A DNA stretch of 64,000 nt from Acanthococcus lagerstroemiae (GCA_031841125.1 CM063106.1:68746101-68810100), one strand, 5' to 3'; numbered from the stretch's first letter, positions 12,730 to 25,915 are shown. Translations and numbers: made by a program. Notes: generated from the letters alone by a model not told the origin.

Positions 12730-12965
12730 GGGATGGGGGAGCTCGGGGGGCAGCCTGCCGCCCAAGCCTCCGCCGGATTTGGAGAATTTTAGTAGATGGA
12801 TCAAAAGTTGGGAAAATCGAACAAGTGAAAAGGTTTGTTTTTTTAGCCAATACAAATTTTGATACTTGGGAATTTTGAGTTGAGTCAGTTAGGAATGTAA
12901 CAATTTTTGCCCCTCCAGAAAAAACTCTTCGAACTCTTCGCTACGTCCCAGGTCATCTCACATTT
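12730..12965 (+). repeat. Dispersed repeat family A, copy 2
   Basis: This copy matches 1215-1430 in reverse and 35640-35760 directly. It carries GCCGGATTTGGAGAATTTTA, AGCCAATACAAATTTTGATA and AACTCTTCGCTACGTCCC. The last phrase resembles the CGTCCCTG termini of family B, so A and B may be related hAT-type families. Confidence 0.75.
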
Positions 12966-15369
12966 TATCCCCTTGGTGGACGCTCACATCCGGGGGGTGC
13001 GGAAGAGCGCCTCCCTCCTAGCTGATTGGCTCGAGTTTGAAAAATCAGTAGCCTCAAATGGGGAACTTTGAGACTTTTTGAAACATTTTTGCCTGTTTTC
13101 CGGCTTAAATCAGTAAAAGAACCGAAGTCATTTTTTTCACTCGCTCCGCAGGCGAAATTATGTAGTAGCTGCTTTCCAGTTGAAAGTTCTCAAGTTTCTC
13201 TCTCGGGTGATTTCTTCTCAGATTATTGGTATCGACCCCCTGCTTGGTGTTACGCGTCTTACATTGTCTATCTCTGTATTTTCATCCGTCTACATGTCTG
13301 TCCATCTATCTATAAAGTCTTCAAATTTCTTGTCTGTCTGTCTGGCTAGACAGCTGTTACACTTGTGACTGGTCGATTGCCAGCCTGATATTGCTTGTCT
13401 GTCAGCCGTTTGTATTTCTGTTAGACTGTATTGTACGACCAAAATTTCAAATTATGTTACCTTAAAAAATGAAAATAACAAACTTAAACCTTATTTTTTC
13501 TTCTTCTTTCTTTTTCTAATCAATATTTAGGACAGTATCAAATCAAAGACATTGAAAAAACTGTTATTGCTCACCGGAATTTAAAAAAAAATTCCCGAAC
13601 TGGAAACCTCGTTGTTCTAGTTAGCTACATTTGTCATTTTTGCTTCCTTGTTTGTGCGTATGAACCAAGAAAAACTGAAGATGTAACTATGCTCCTTTTT
13701 GATCGAAATTTTCAATTTCGGAATGAAATCCATAGTCAAAACTGTTTTTACTTACAAACTACTACTGGGAACTATATTATATGTAAACCCCCTCTAATTG
13801 TAGAATGCAGATAGCGACTAAAGAAAACTCTATTCTGATATCCCCCCCCCCGAGTATCTAAATAGGTTAATTTTACCCGCCTTAAAAGTCGTTTTAAAGC
13901 CATCATGTCGCAGAGGGAAGAATTTCAGAATTCATGTTTCACGGTTCCTTCAAATCTTCCATGTACGAAATGCAAGGCATATTTACCAACTCAGAATATT
14001 TTTCAAAGTATTGGGGAGATGTACATCCCCTCCCGGTCCACCAATAGCCTCAGCCGTTAGTAGTTTGGCCCTCATTTATGATCAGTAGAGAGGAACGTTA
14101 ACGTTACAGACTGTAATCAAGAAAAGGAAAAAGCGAAATTGATGCTCAGTTTTGCCTCTCAGAATTTCTAGATAATTAGTGATGAAATTTTGGTATCACG
14201 TTTGAAGAGAGCGTCTGTGAAGAATTCTTTGTGGGAAGAAGGGGGGAGGGGGGACTGAGGCACCAAAATCCCGACTAAACTGTAGTGTTGATTTGTCCAT
14301 GTTCAGGGCCTCGGGGCCCATGCTGGAAAACTTACGAAATCCCGCGCTTCTACAGACTTTTATCTGGCACATCAGGGCCTCGCGGACTCTCTAGCGCCAC
14401 TGACCTTCAGCAATACCTCCGAGTTTGAAATAGTTCGGTTTCGGAAATCATCCCGATGATGGGAAGCGTATATGCAAACTGGATTTCCAGTTATTCGGAG
14501 ATAAAATTAGAATAGCGCAATTGGAAAACTGGTTTTGTGCTTGCGTGAGTCGAGTGACACTTACGTTGATAATGTATTCTCAAATGGTATTCTTGTTGAA
14601 ACGACTGTGGACACAGCGTGTATCGATTGAATGCTCATTAAGCTTATTGTCGGATTCCTGGTATAATGAACGTGTAGAAAGTGGCTAAAATTTGGGAGTT
14701 TTTAAAGGCTGAATTAAAACCTGAGTTCGTGGTGACGCTGAAGGGAGGGTGTCTTTAACCCTTTAAAAGTTCAATCGGGAAGTTTGGTTTAGTGGAGACG
14801 ATGTGTACTTTGTAGATTCTTAGTTAAGGTAGAAGAAATCGTATTTAGTAGCAATTTTTCCAAAGGCAAGCGCCCCTCCGGATCGCCCACTACTGGTTTC
14901 CTGTCAAATAATCACTGCTGTTGATTAGTGGTCGTCAGTGGCAGGTGCCTCCTGACCAGAAAGAAGCAACGAAAATTGACCAGAGCGATGGAACAAAAAC
15001 CATATGACACAACTTGTAACTCATCTGAAAGCCTAAAGGTGCAATTGGGGTCAACACCGATCATCCTAGGATCATACTCCAATGTCTAAAGACCATGTTT
15101 TCATATTTTATTACGAAAGAAATACTTCAAGGTGTATGTTACAGACATAAAATTGTTTGGAAACATGGTGTGTGACACCCAGGACGATGGAACTTTTTGG
15201 TGTTCAGCGTACATTTTCGAATGTATAGAGGCGGAATATAAGGTCTTGAATTAGTGGCAATATTAGAAGAGATCATGTCCTAGAAATCCACTCGTTTTTG
15301 GTTAACTTACGTACATAATTTATTGAGATATTTACGTGTACGCTAAATTTGGTCATTTTTATGGAATTA

Positions 15370-15652
15370 CCCTGAGGCGAACCTTGATTTTCAGTTTGGG
15401 GGAGGGGGTGGAGAAGGAAAATTTGCCGACAAGTATTTTTTGAAAACTGAAAATTCGCTGACAAAATGTTTTAAAAATTTGAAAATTTGCCGATTTTTCA
15501 ATTAAAATACGTATTTTTTAATTGAAAAGAAAAGAATAAATAAAGAAACAAACGTTATTAGAAAATGAAAAATTCAAATAAACAGATTCAAAATTTGCCG
15601 ACTGCCAAATTATTGGGACGTTCTGCCCCTCCCCCCATAGTTTCGTTCCTGC
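15370..15652. mobile_element. hAT-like non-autonomous element, family B copy 2
   Basis: A diverged copy of 4696-4945, ending with AGTTTCGTTCCTG. Shared interior words include GAAAATTTGCCGATTTTT and AATGAAAAATTCAAATAAA. The left end has decayed (CCTGAGGCGAACCTT). It is non-coding. Confidence 0.6.
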
Positions 15653-16639
15653 AAATGCAGACTGGAACCTCATCCCCAAGCACTCACACTTGCGCACAAG
15701 AGCATACCCTGGTCTGGGAAGGTAAGCTGGAAGGATGTTAGGAATACTTGAGAGAAACATACAGCTTCATTTACACATTAAGGTGGTCGTTATTTACTCC
15801 TGGCGGTATTTTTTTCTGAATTTCCCCTGCTTCGTCTTCTAAATTGATTCCAATAATATTTAAAAAATAAATAAATAAATAAAAATAAAAGAATCTACAA
15901 AGTTTTAGGACGGTTGGATTAGGGAAATCCGTGCCACAAGCTCTCTTTCGTTCTTAGGGGGGAAACACATGGAGTTTTGAGTTCTGTTCCAGACTAAATT
16001 TCTCTCCTATATTCACCAGGACCAAAGCCCGTAAATTAAACAGTAGAACATTTGCTATCGGATTCAGCTTGTGACATTGAAAAATAAACTTTTTACTTTC
16101 AACTTTTTTCATAAAATGTTCAACTTTCTTAAATTTTAGGTTCCAGGTCAAACAGAGAATCTACTAAAAATAGAGTAGTCATTGAAATTCAAAATTCAAC
16201 GTTTGCTACCGACTTACAGCTTTTCGAAATGTCTTGCACATTTCAGCTTTGTTTCAACCTTTCAGATAACGTTCGATGCTCAGCTTGAAACCTTCGGTTT
16301 TTGATTGACTGGTCTCTGACAGGATTCCAGGGTACTCCATTTTCAGAAACGAAATTTGACTTTCAATTTCGACCGACAAATAAATATGTTTTACAAACAA
16401 AAATTTCGCTGACTGAACGTCGTAAAACCCGTCTGCGGCATCACACTGTTCGGCACAGAGAAGGAAAACTCTAACGCAATAAAACCGCGGAGAAAGCATC
16501 GGCCAACTACCCCGAATAACCTGTACAGAAAATCGCGTATCAGAAATCTCAACGCCAATGTCTGCCATTGGATATGGCGTCTAAAGACGACTCCGTTTCC
16601 ACCAAAAATGTGGTTTTTACTCTGGTTCCGGTTATTCTT

Positions 16640-17120
16640 AGGTGGAGAGGGGCGAGGAAAGAGACCAAGGGGAAAGTGGAAGAAGAGAAAGTCCATAGCA
16701 TCAGAAGGAGGCATCTCTCCCTAGTGAAATAGTTGGAACCTTTCTTGGCTGGGTACGTGTGTGTGAAATTCCCAATTTTATCCCAAGTTGTCGTCCCCAT
16801 CCAGAAAAATAGTTACGCTACGCGCCTCAGAAGAAGAGATTGAAAAGCCGAAGCTACAGTCATACAATCGGAAATTGGCTCCAGCCTCATCCAGATTAGA
16901 AGGAGGGGTGCAAGGAAAACCTATAAGAAAGGTAACAGCATCGGAAGGCAACATCCCTCCCTAATAAAAAATTCAAAACTTTTCTTGGCTTCTTCATTCC
17001 GTATGTGTGTGTGTATGAAACTTACAATTTTGCCCCGTTGCCCCACTTAAAGAAAAGTAGATATACAACGACCCTGACAAGAAGAAATTGAAGATCCGAA
17101 GTTAAAGTCATAAAACCAGA
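16640..17120. repeat. Tandem duplication of a unit of about 240 bp
   Basis: Two diverged copies lie head to tail. Landmarks at 16698 (GCATCAGAAGG) and 16938 (GCATCGGAAGG) are 240 bp apart. Both are followed by a CATC-CCTCCCTA stretch, CTTTTCTTGGCT, a GTGTGTG run and AAATTGGCTCCAGC. Confidence 0.75.
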
Positions 17121-17139
17121 AATTGGCTCCAGCTCTATT

Positions 17140-17285
17140 AAAATTTTAGAAATAGCTCCGGTTCCAGCAAGTAACTTTCTTCGAGTCCCGGTTCTGCTAA
17201 ATAATTTTTTCTGGACTCCGACTCCGGCAAATAACTTTTTGTGCTTCGGCTCCGTCTCTGGTTCCCCAGCCTCAAAAGTGGTCGA
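17140..17285. repeat. Short degenerate repeats of a GGNTCCG/CTCCGG motif
   Basis: Four imperfect units of about 30-35 bp contain CTCCGGTTCC-like words followed by GCAAATAACTTT-like words. They directly follow the 240-bp duplication. They are non-coding and probably arose by slippage. Confidence 0.55.
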
Positions 17286-18117
17286 CTCCATTCAAAAGTA
17301 ACTCATCTGCTTCGTGTCTGCGATCGGAGCCATAAGCTTAGGTGAAATTCGGAACTAGAATCGAAGTATGTGTTCCGGAAGCCCATAAGTCTTGAAAATT
17401 ACACGTGTGCAAGTTTTCTCATCTTTCGCAGTGACCTTATCTGTGTGATCAGTAGGATGGTCTGAAATCTGGAATGAACGAGAAAAATAATTGGTAAGCT
17501 CTTGACGGCGTTCTATTCAAAATGAGACATTTTTTCCTACGACCTACATTAGACGAAATGCTGGTTTTAGGCGGCTAAAACTCCATAAAATGAAGCGAGC
17601 CAAATTTACATAAATGGTGGAAATTATTATTCTTCAATATCAGATGACCTAAAAACAGCCCAACATATCTCCCCAAAAATATTATTAGAATGCAGAGCTG
17701 GATATCAATTTGAACATTTTAAAATTTAAGTAGACTGTTTTAAAAGATGATGAAATGGAGGGTAGTTTCAAATGACGATACCAAAGCCAGACCTTGACGT
17801 AGAATCTTTTTATATTTTTATTTTTATTCCTTGATAAATACAGTTCAATTTGAATGAGTTCTTTGTAAAAGCAACTTCACGTTTCTAACATCAAAATAAA
17901 TATTAAAGTTCAACATTACTGTCCATTTTGCTCTACCAAATACCTTCACTTCATGGACTGGGAAAACCTTGATCCAACTCGATCCGAAAATATATTGAAT
18001 GAGTTTTATTTTTTGAACATCCATCTAACTATCCTGACATCATTCAGCTGCGACCGTTTGCGACATTCAGAGAAAAAGAGGAAATGATGACGAACGATTT
18101 GCAGTGTTGGTACAAAA

Positions 18118-18885
18118 ATAGGCTCACAACGAATTCAGCGCGTTTAAAAATTTATATTTAGACACACCTAACTCGATTTTGTCGGAAATTTTGAATTCTC
18201 CCCTCCCCCAATTAAGGGTTTAGGTTATCAGATGGGGTACCTGCATATAAGCTCAAAAAAGAATTCAGCGTTTCAAAAAACATATGTTTGGACACTTAAC
18301 TCGATTTCTTCGAAGTTTTGGATTTTCATCCCCCTATAAAGGGGGCAGGTTATCAAGTAGGGTAAAAATGAGCTCAAAACGAATTCAGCGTCTCAAAAAA
18401 CAAAAATATTCAGACACCCACTTCGATTCTTTCAAAAATTTTGAATATTCTTCCCCCAATACAGGGGTAGGTTTACCGGATGGGCTAATATAACCTCAAA
18501 AACGAATTCAGCGTCTCAAAAAACATACATTTAGATATCCAATTCGATTTTTTCAAACATTTTGTATCTTTAACCCCCAATAAACGAGGTGAGTTACTAG
18601 ATGGGGTGAATATAAGCTGAAAAACGAATTCAGCGCCTCAAAAAACATATATTTGGACACCTAACTCGATTTTTTCAAAAATGCTGGATTTTCATCCCCC
18701 TATAAAGAGGGTGGGTAACCAAATGGGATAAAAATGAGCTCAAAAACGAATTCAGCGTCTCAATAAACATATTTTTAGATACCCAACTTGATTTCTTCAA
18801 AATTTTTGGATTTTCATCCCCAAAAAAGGGGGTAGGTTACCAGATGGGGTAAAAATAAGCTCAAAAATGAACTCAGCAAGCGAAA
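18118..18885. repeat. Tandem array of a 122-bp unit, about six copies
   Basis: The phrase GAATTCAGCG begins units at 18131, 18261, 18381, 18504, 18626 and 18748, with a decayed start at 18869. Spacings are 130, 120, 123, 122, 122 and 121 bp. Each unit has ACGAATTCAGCGTCTCAAAA, then an ACTCGATTTTTTC block and a CCCC-TATAAAG-GGG block, GGTTA-CAGATGGGGT and a GAGCTCAAAA end. Copies are roughly 75-85 percent alike by eye. No encoded protein or pol III promoter was recognised. Confidence 0.88.
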
Positions 18886-20219
18886 ATACCCCTAGATTGA
18901 TATATTGTTAACAGTTTCACAATTCCGATTTTAGCAGCTTCTAATTTTGAAATCCCCCACTGTGCGACACCCTGGATGTTACTTGTGATGCGGACCAAGA
19001 GGACACCCTGTATATATAGGGACTGACAAGGAAAGGAAGTGTTTCTAGGTACCAGTTAATGTAAAACTTTGACTTGGAACCAATCAAATATTGAAAAAGC
19101 CGTGTAGTTAGGTTTTGGCCGCCTAGAATCGCTGTTTCGCCCAGTGTGCGCGACCTGGACAACCACAATATTTCTTTCGACCTGGTATCTCGGATTTTAA
19201 TGGCCAGGTCGAATGAACTAGTATTCAGGCTGTAAGAACTTCGACATTTTTAAACACTTTAACTGTAATTTACTCAGTTATCATGATAACTACGATATAA
19301 TTGAATTGATTAAATTAATTAATACGGGCTTAACTAATTTCTCATAGTGAAAGTATACTATACTCATGGCGTTATCAAGAAATGAACAACTAAGTCGAAA
19401 AAGGAATACTAAAGTTACACAATTACAGGATAGCGATTTATTTATTTATTTATTTTTTTTTTCATTATAATTCTTTGACTTTGTTTTTAATTTTTAATTT
19501 TTATGACAAGTCAAAATTAAATGAATTTATGGGTTTTCACATATACTTAAGTTGTTAAAAGCAGTTTGAGGTTAGAGTTGAAAGTTTTGCATTTAATGTA
19601 TAACTATACAGTACCTGCCAACATGTGTATATTATGTTGAGGTGTTCAGTTATTATGAATGTTCCCTCTTTTGCAATGGCCCATAGCTGGGAAAACTGGA
19701 AACAGTAAGGTTATCTATAATTTTGTCTGAGGTTATCTTGAGAAATATCTTTACACCTTTATAACCTACCCTCTTCTCCTGATCAAGTTGGGTCCAAGTC
19801 GGTAGTAGGTCCTTAGCTGATCTTTTACTGACTCTAGGATGATGGAACTCTTGTGACGTGTTATCAGAACAATAGAACGTATGACAACCTGGCAAATTTT
19901 ACTTACCAGGACGATGGAATTTCTGACGACCTGGTTTATTGAGGTAATTGGTGTCCTCCCCCCACGCGCTTGAGACTTTGACTTGAACTGAATGATATTA
20001 TTTTGATCCACTACATATTATACAGGCCTTATTCCACAAAGAAAAAAATTTTCCCACAACTTTTTCCGAGCCAGGTTCTGAGCCTATAAATGAGGCCATT
20101 TTCGTGGAATATTACCCCTCTGCACATAAAGCCGGAATCATTAGAAATTTTTGCCTCACCTGGTGCCGGAGCCGGAGTAGATTAAAACGGCTGTTGTTTT
20201 GAGGCCAGTTCGAGGTCCC

Positions 20220-20420
20220 GCCCGATGCGCAAAATCCCACCAATTACCCGGGTAACTAAAGGGGAACAAGGGTAATCTGAGGGTAACAAATGGTTAACTT
20301 TTCCGCCGCGGGTTGCTAGGGGGTAACAAACTGCGTAGTATCGCGCCAGTTACATAGATAACTAAAAGGGAACAAGCGTAATCTGAGGGTAACAAATGGG
20401 TTACTGATTGCGCATCGGGC
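20220..20420. mobile_element. GGTAAC-rich TIR element, 201 bp (family E, copy 1)
   Basis: The ends GCCCGATGCGCAA and TTGCGCATCGGGC are perfect inverse complements. The interior is two diverged repeats of about 90 bp carrying GGGTAACTAAAGGGGAACAA and GTAATCTGAGGGTAACAAAT. A related sequence in inverse order is at 62950-63191. There is no coding capacity. Confidence 0.7.
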
Positions 20421-20599
20421 TGATACAGATAAATGCTGAAAGTTTCGAGATTTTGACTGCACTGGCTTGCCTAGCTGAGTGATGAACTGTGATCTTGACG
20501 AAGTGATGAACGGTGATCTGCGAATGGAAGTTCATGCGAGCGTAGATAGGAAATTCGGCCATGTACATAAACTGCCTGCGAAGTAAAGCTCGATTTCAT

Positions 20600-22130
20600 T
20601 TCGAATATTCGACTCACGGACAGGTTGCAATCGGCTTCATTACCGCGGTAAATCGAGCTTAATTAGCGATAAGACGGACGTCGTACAGGGGTCATTTGCG
20701 GGGAGTCGGTGTTATATAACTCGCGGCACCGTTTCCTGTACACAGCGGCGGAATGGGTTTTATGGCGACGCCAATGACGACGGCGAGGACGAGCAAATTT
20801 CGCGGATATCGAGCAGATCGCTTTACGCACGAAAACAAAAACATAACATACACGGTGTGGTTCAACAACCCCGGGTAAATTGAATTTTCAGACAAAATTT
20901 TTGATTCTACACGATGCTAATTACCGGCGGCCGGCCCGCATTCTGATGCGAAAGGATCGCATCGCATGGTCCGGTCAATGGCCGCTGCCTAAACCGTCGC
21001 TGGCGCCGTTACTGCTGCTCGGGCGTGCACGAAAAAACACGCAAAAAAACCGTATAAACAAAATACCGCAACAGCAGTATCGCATTCGCTAATGTACGAC
21101 TTTTTACTCTCCCTTCATCCCATCCCTCTCGCTCCGTCTTCCTTCTAGATAGTAATTAACGATGATAAGAAAGCGGTATTGGTTATCGCGAACGCACGAA
21201 AAGAAAGACCGAGGAGAGAGAGAGAGAGAAAAAAAAAAGTGAAATCAGACGCTTTGACATCTCGTATTATGACGAAGGGTCAACGCTCTAATAACAAAAA
21301 CATCGAATTGTAAATTGGCCTTATTTTATAATTTTTTGCTTACGCAAGTACGTATTATAATTATTATAATACGAACGATTGGGAAAAGTGTATCGAGTAA
21401 TCAGAAAAAGCACGCGCGAGGTTGTATGGCGACGCCGACGCCGACGTACCGATGTGTCTGCATCGGTCGGTCCGGACGTCCATTTTGTCCACGTGCCGCC
21501 GACCATGTTGTTGTTGATTTTCGATCAGGGCGGTCGTAACGCCGCGAACTCGAGACCACGGCGAGGTCGTAAATTTGCGTCGAGAAGCGATATTTATGTT
21601 ACCTTCGTACCGCAAAAAATCTTTTCGAATAATATGTGCGTATTATTTACACACTCTTGAAATGCGCGCGGAATGCAATGGATGCGCCCGGAGGTAATGG
21701 CGGACTTTTTTTTAGGAAATCCGTCGTTGTTGTTCTGGGTCAGCGCGCGGCAGCGGTTCGTACAGGTGTGGGAGGTGCTAATCGACGAACGCTTTAATGT
21801 TGGATTGCGCGACCGTACACGCGGCGTTTGCATTTTTTTTATGGTTTATGGTTTTGTTGGTTGGGGCACGCCACGTGGCGATGGAGTGTCAAATTCTTGA
21901 GCTGGAGGTACCGCGTGCGGCGGTCGCGGTCCTAACTCGACGCACGACGCTTCCGGATTGCCGCGGATGCCGGTTCGATTCAACTCGACTCGTGTCGCGA
22001 CGTGTCGTGTCCGTGACGTGGTTCACGTTCAGCTCTTCATCGAGTTCCCGGCGTCGCGCAGTAGCTCCGTATCATGTAAACGCGCGCAGTGCTCCATTGG
22101 GAAAGGAGATGACATAGATGACTCTGGTTA
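20600..22130. promoter_or_regulatory. CpG-rich unique stretch inside intron 1
   Basis: This interval is dense in CpG dinucleotides, lacks transposon termini and stands out against the AT-rich neighbours. A TATA-like GTTATATAACTCGCGGC occurs at about 20711. Donor-like GTAATG follows an ATG at 21676-21696, but the resulting phases do not fit the next exon (one or zero leftover bases instead of two). It could be an alternative promoter, an enhancer, or a non-coding first exon. The several overlapping open frames on both strands are what CpG-rich DNA gives by chance. Confidence 0.35.
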
Positions 22131-22178
22131 GTCCAGGAATTTTAAGTGAAAAATAGGGGTGAAGGTTGTGTTCTAGGG

Positions 22179-24905
22179 CAGGGTGTCCATTCTCTGGAAA
22201 ACCTGGAACAGTCAGGGAATTTTGTCCGTCTGGAAATGTCAGGAAATGTTGGAATCTTCAGCGTTTTTCACCTAAAAGTCAGCGAATTTCGTAGAAAAAT
22301 CGACTGCGAAATTCTGTAGTATTTCAAACAGATTTTACCCTATTTGTCATAAAAAAATTTTCCTTCGCTTCGCTCAGGCAATTTTCTTATATTTTTTCTT
22401 TCACAGGAGAAGGGCGGGGGTAATACAACACCCTCTCCATGTCTCCATCGCAGTAGTAGATACAGAGTGTGTTGGTGTGATGAAATCATTTTCATGGTAT
22501 TCGTTTCGCGTCTACATCTTTCTATTAAGGCTGCTATCAGGGTTACCAGATTGGGCGATAAATCGCCAATTGAGCGACTTGGGAAACCCGTTTGCGGCGA
22601 AAAATCTACTCAGGCGAATAGTCGTCAATTGGGTGACTTTTTTCTTGGCGCATATGCACAAATTAGATTATATTTTCCCCCAAAAATGTTCATGTTTTCC
22701 ACTCGAACTTCATTTTTGAAATGTTAACAGTGTTACACATTTTCGTGGTACACTAAAACGGGAAATCGAGCACGTTTTATCCTAACCCTTTCTGCTGTAC
22801 ATTGATATGTGGCAGCACTGATTTAGCTGATAAGTTTGCAAGCCCGTGCGAGGTACAGAGGTGACAAGCTATTTGGAAAGGCTGAAGCTTAAGCCAAAAA
22901 CTACTGACCTTGACAGATAAGGCTAAGAGATAAAGCTAACCAGTGGCGTAGCCAGGGGGGCGAAGGGGGCGAATGCCTCCGCCAAGGCACCTGAAATTGA
23001 ATGTAAAATATGCAAACATGAGCACATTTTCGCCTTACAACACATTTTTTCGAAAAATTTTTGCTCGAGCAGTAATTTTACCTTCATTTTTCATTAAATA
23101 GTCCTCTGATATCGGCAATGTTTAAACAATACCTCAATTTTCGACTTTTTCTTCCTTGAAAATCTTACTTCGCCCCCCCCCACGTCCATTTGGGAAAACC
23201 TAGGCTAACAGTTGAAGCCAGTGAATGGTAGCTAACGACTAATGCTTAAGGGCTAAAATTCAAACAGCTTATGGCTAAAAGTTAAATAGTACAGGCGATA
23301 AATGAGAAATAGAAACATTTTGAGGGCCAAAAGCGGATTTTGATGAAAAATGTCAAACTAGGTGTCAGAAACGACATATTGAAAATCCCGCAGCCAAAAC
23401 GCTGTGCTAACTTTTCTGTGGCACTTCTTAGCTCCCCGAAATCAGTTTTTTGCAAATATTTCAAAAAGTTGAAGTCCTCGAAAAAAATGTTTCAAACAAT
23501 AAATATTCCTCGTGAAGTTTTCTTTGAAATGATTATTTGAAGTTGAGTGTAGGCTGCATAGTTAGCCTGAAAATGTCCTTGAAAGTAGTCGCATTTTCAA
23601 TTTCTCATAAAAACAAACAGATTTCCGCGAATATCTCGAAATTATCAACTCCTACAAAAACGTATATGACAATAAAAATATGTACAGCGACCCCTCTCCA
23701 CCAGGGATGCCAATAAGTATGTAGCGAAATTTCCCAAAATTCCCGATGTCCCGCCCAAACTTTGAGAATAAGAGTTTTTTCATAAAGCAAACGCGAACAT
23801 TTCATTTTCAGAATTAAGTTTTCCTTTTGGTGGACCTCTTTTCATTCAGGGACATGAAAAGGGGATTCCCAAGTAGTTCACGTCCATCCAGCTGGCTCAG
23901 GTTTTCAGCACTACTTTGCTAAGGAAGTACGCTGGGGGCATGGGTCATCGTGGACTCTCCGCTTGGTGGTGGTCTGTGGTTAAATACCCATAAGTATAGG
24001 CTGAACGTTCCCTTACAGGAGTTATTAGCCCCCTTCGTCAGCAATCTACTATCAGCAATTTCCCACAGTTAAGATCCTTAGAGGGAGTTCATTCTGCTCT
24101 GGATCTTATTCCGAAATTTGGGCGGTACATCGGCCTTTTCGGGAAATTTCGCTACATACTTATTGGCATCCCTGCCACCAAGTACGTACGGAATGAGGGA
24201 ACCCTCAAAACAGGGGGAAAAGTACACACAAGAGCTATTATGATACTTGGTGAAGGCTAAAATTATTTTTATCATATACTTTCTCGTAGGAGTTGATATT
24301 TTTGAGATATTCGCGGAAATCTATTTTTATTTTTTTTTAATAAGAAGTTGAAAATGTGACTACTTTCAAGGACAGATGTTTGGTGACACTGGATCTCCCT
24401 GTTTGACTCCCCTACCCACCTTAAATATATCCCCTTTTTTGTCCAGTGAACTAAACGCTACCGAGTTTTGGTATAAATTTTCTAGTATGATCCCAAAATT
24501 ACCCGTAAAACCGAATACAGCGACTTCGAAAACCTATATCAATTTTAGAATTTTATTCTTTCAGCCCCCCCCCCCTTCACGGTAGGCATTAAGTTACACG
24601 AAAGAAAAATCGATGAAGTCCTTAATTGACATTGCACCACGCTGCACCATATAGAGCGCGTTTTCATTTCCATCATTAAATGTTTTACACCCCCGCTGCC
24701 ACAGATTCATAAGGACACGGTAGTAAGAAAAAAGTTTGTGGAGTAATTGACGATATTTGTCGCTCACGATGTTCGAAAAGATTTGACACCCCCCCCCCTG
24801 CATGTGTAATTTTTATTTGAAGGGTCTGGAAAACTGGAAAAATTGGCCTGGAAAACCTGGAAAAAGTCAGGGAAAATCATTTCCGAACAAGAATGGATAT
24901 CCTGT
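22179..24905. mobile_element. Large composite element with CAGGGTGTCC ends
   Basis: The left end reads CAGGGTGTCCATTCTCTGGA with AAACCTGG; the right end reads ACCTGGAAAAAGTCAGGGA, then AAGAATGGATATCCTG. These are inverse forms of the same terminus, a hAT-like type. Flanks share TAGGG, but a full 8-bp duplication is not convincing. The interior is non-coding and contains a second inverted-repeat unit (23574-24374), so this is probably nested. Confidence 0.5.
23574..24374. mobile_element. Long inverted repeat, arms of about 200 bp
   Basis: The left arm (23574-23775) and right arm (about 24100-24374) are inverse copies. Landmarks are GATTTCCGCGAATATCTCGA against GAGATATTCGCGGAAATC, and GCCAATAAGTATGTAGCGAA against its complement near 24147-24166. 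The central 330 bp is unique. It looks like a fold-back element nested in the CAGGGTGTCC element. Confidence 0.7.
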
Positions 24906-25493
24906 AGGGATGGGGAAGATCGATAAATTTTCGGAGTAATTATAAACTTGATGCTTTTCCACTGTTTTTTATTTTTCGGTATCTTGATATTGAATTTGAA
25001 TGGGTCACCTCAACAACGTTAAAATCGACAAAAACGAAATTTTTCAGTAGAACTTGAAATGTTGTGAATATGCCAATCGATTTTTTTTTTTTTTTGTAAT
25101 GAGCAGTCGTGTAATCGTGTTTGCCGCACCCACAGAAGCTGGCATGTAAAAAATTTCAGCCATATTAAAAGCCTAACTCCAAGCAAGACTCAAATAGGTG
25201 TAAAAATTCTGGCAACAACATTGTAACCAAGTGTTGGGTTAAAACGTTGTTACTCATTTTCCTGCAAACAAGGGAGTGGATGGATGGCGAATTCTGGGTA
25301 AAATGAACCTTTTTTCAGTCTTGGTACCTCCTTGATCATTTTCGAAAAATAGAAGCAACACAAGTGAAATAAAAATTTATAGAAAAAACAACGAAGAAAT
25401 ACTCATTTAAAAACCTTCGGCGAAGGGAAAAAATATAGTCCCTACGACGCGTATTGGTGCTTACAACATTATTGCATCAAAATCTCAGCTTTG

Positions 25494-25915
25494 CAGGGGC
25501 GTAGCCACAGGGGAGGGGGTCTGAACCATCCCCACCCCATTTGGCATCAGCCAAAAATGTGAAAAAATTAAGATTTATTCTGATAATAGTAAGTATTACA
25601 CCTGTAATGTTGTAAAAAGGGGCCTTCGGAAAAGGGAGAATTTGTCATCAGAAGTCGGATCATTAAGTCAGGTTTCTTAACAACATTATTTTATCAAAAC
25701 TTGTTTTGCAGGTGCATCCATGTATCAATTTTTATTACGTGCCCTCTCGAAGGTTTTAAATTGTTGTAAAAAATTTCTGTGACTCCCTCCCCCTTCTCGG
25801 AATCCAGAAAAAATAGGAAAATTAAAATTCTGAAACCGAAAAGTCGATTACATCCTGTAATGTTGTAAAAGTAAAACGACCTCCCCCCTTCATACCAAGT
25901 CTGGCTACGTCACTG
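25494..25915. mobile_element. hAT-like MITE, 422 bp, CAGNGGCGTAGCCA ends
   Basis: The ends are CAGGGGCGTAGCCA and TGGCTACGTCACTG. The flanks CAGCTTTG (25486-25493) and CCGCTTTG (25916-25923) match at 7 of 8 bases as the target duplication. A duplicated phrase around CCTGTAATGTTGTAAAA occurs inside. It has no transposase frame. Confidence 0.72.

Noticed and set aside
16254..16800. Three overlapping minus-strand frames as a gene
   Set aside because: They lie within or beside the 240-bp duplication, differ in frame and carry no conserved motif.
18118..18885. CRISPR-like array
   Set aside because: Units are 122 bp, wholly repeated and diverged along their length, with no unique spacers; the context is eukaryotic.
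21676..21696. Alternative first coding exon ending at GTAATG
   Set aside because: Candidate ATGs leave zero or one base before the donor, while the exon at 35315 requires two.
21315..22117. Overlapping frames in the CpG-rich stretch as genes
   Set aside because: Frames are open on both strands over the same bases, as CpG-rich DNA with few stops allows. No splice or domain support.
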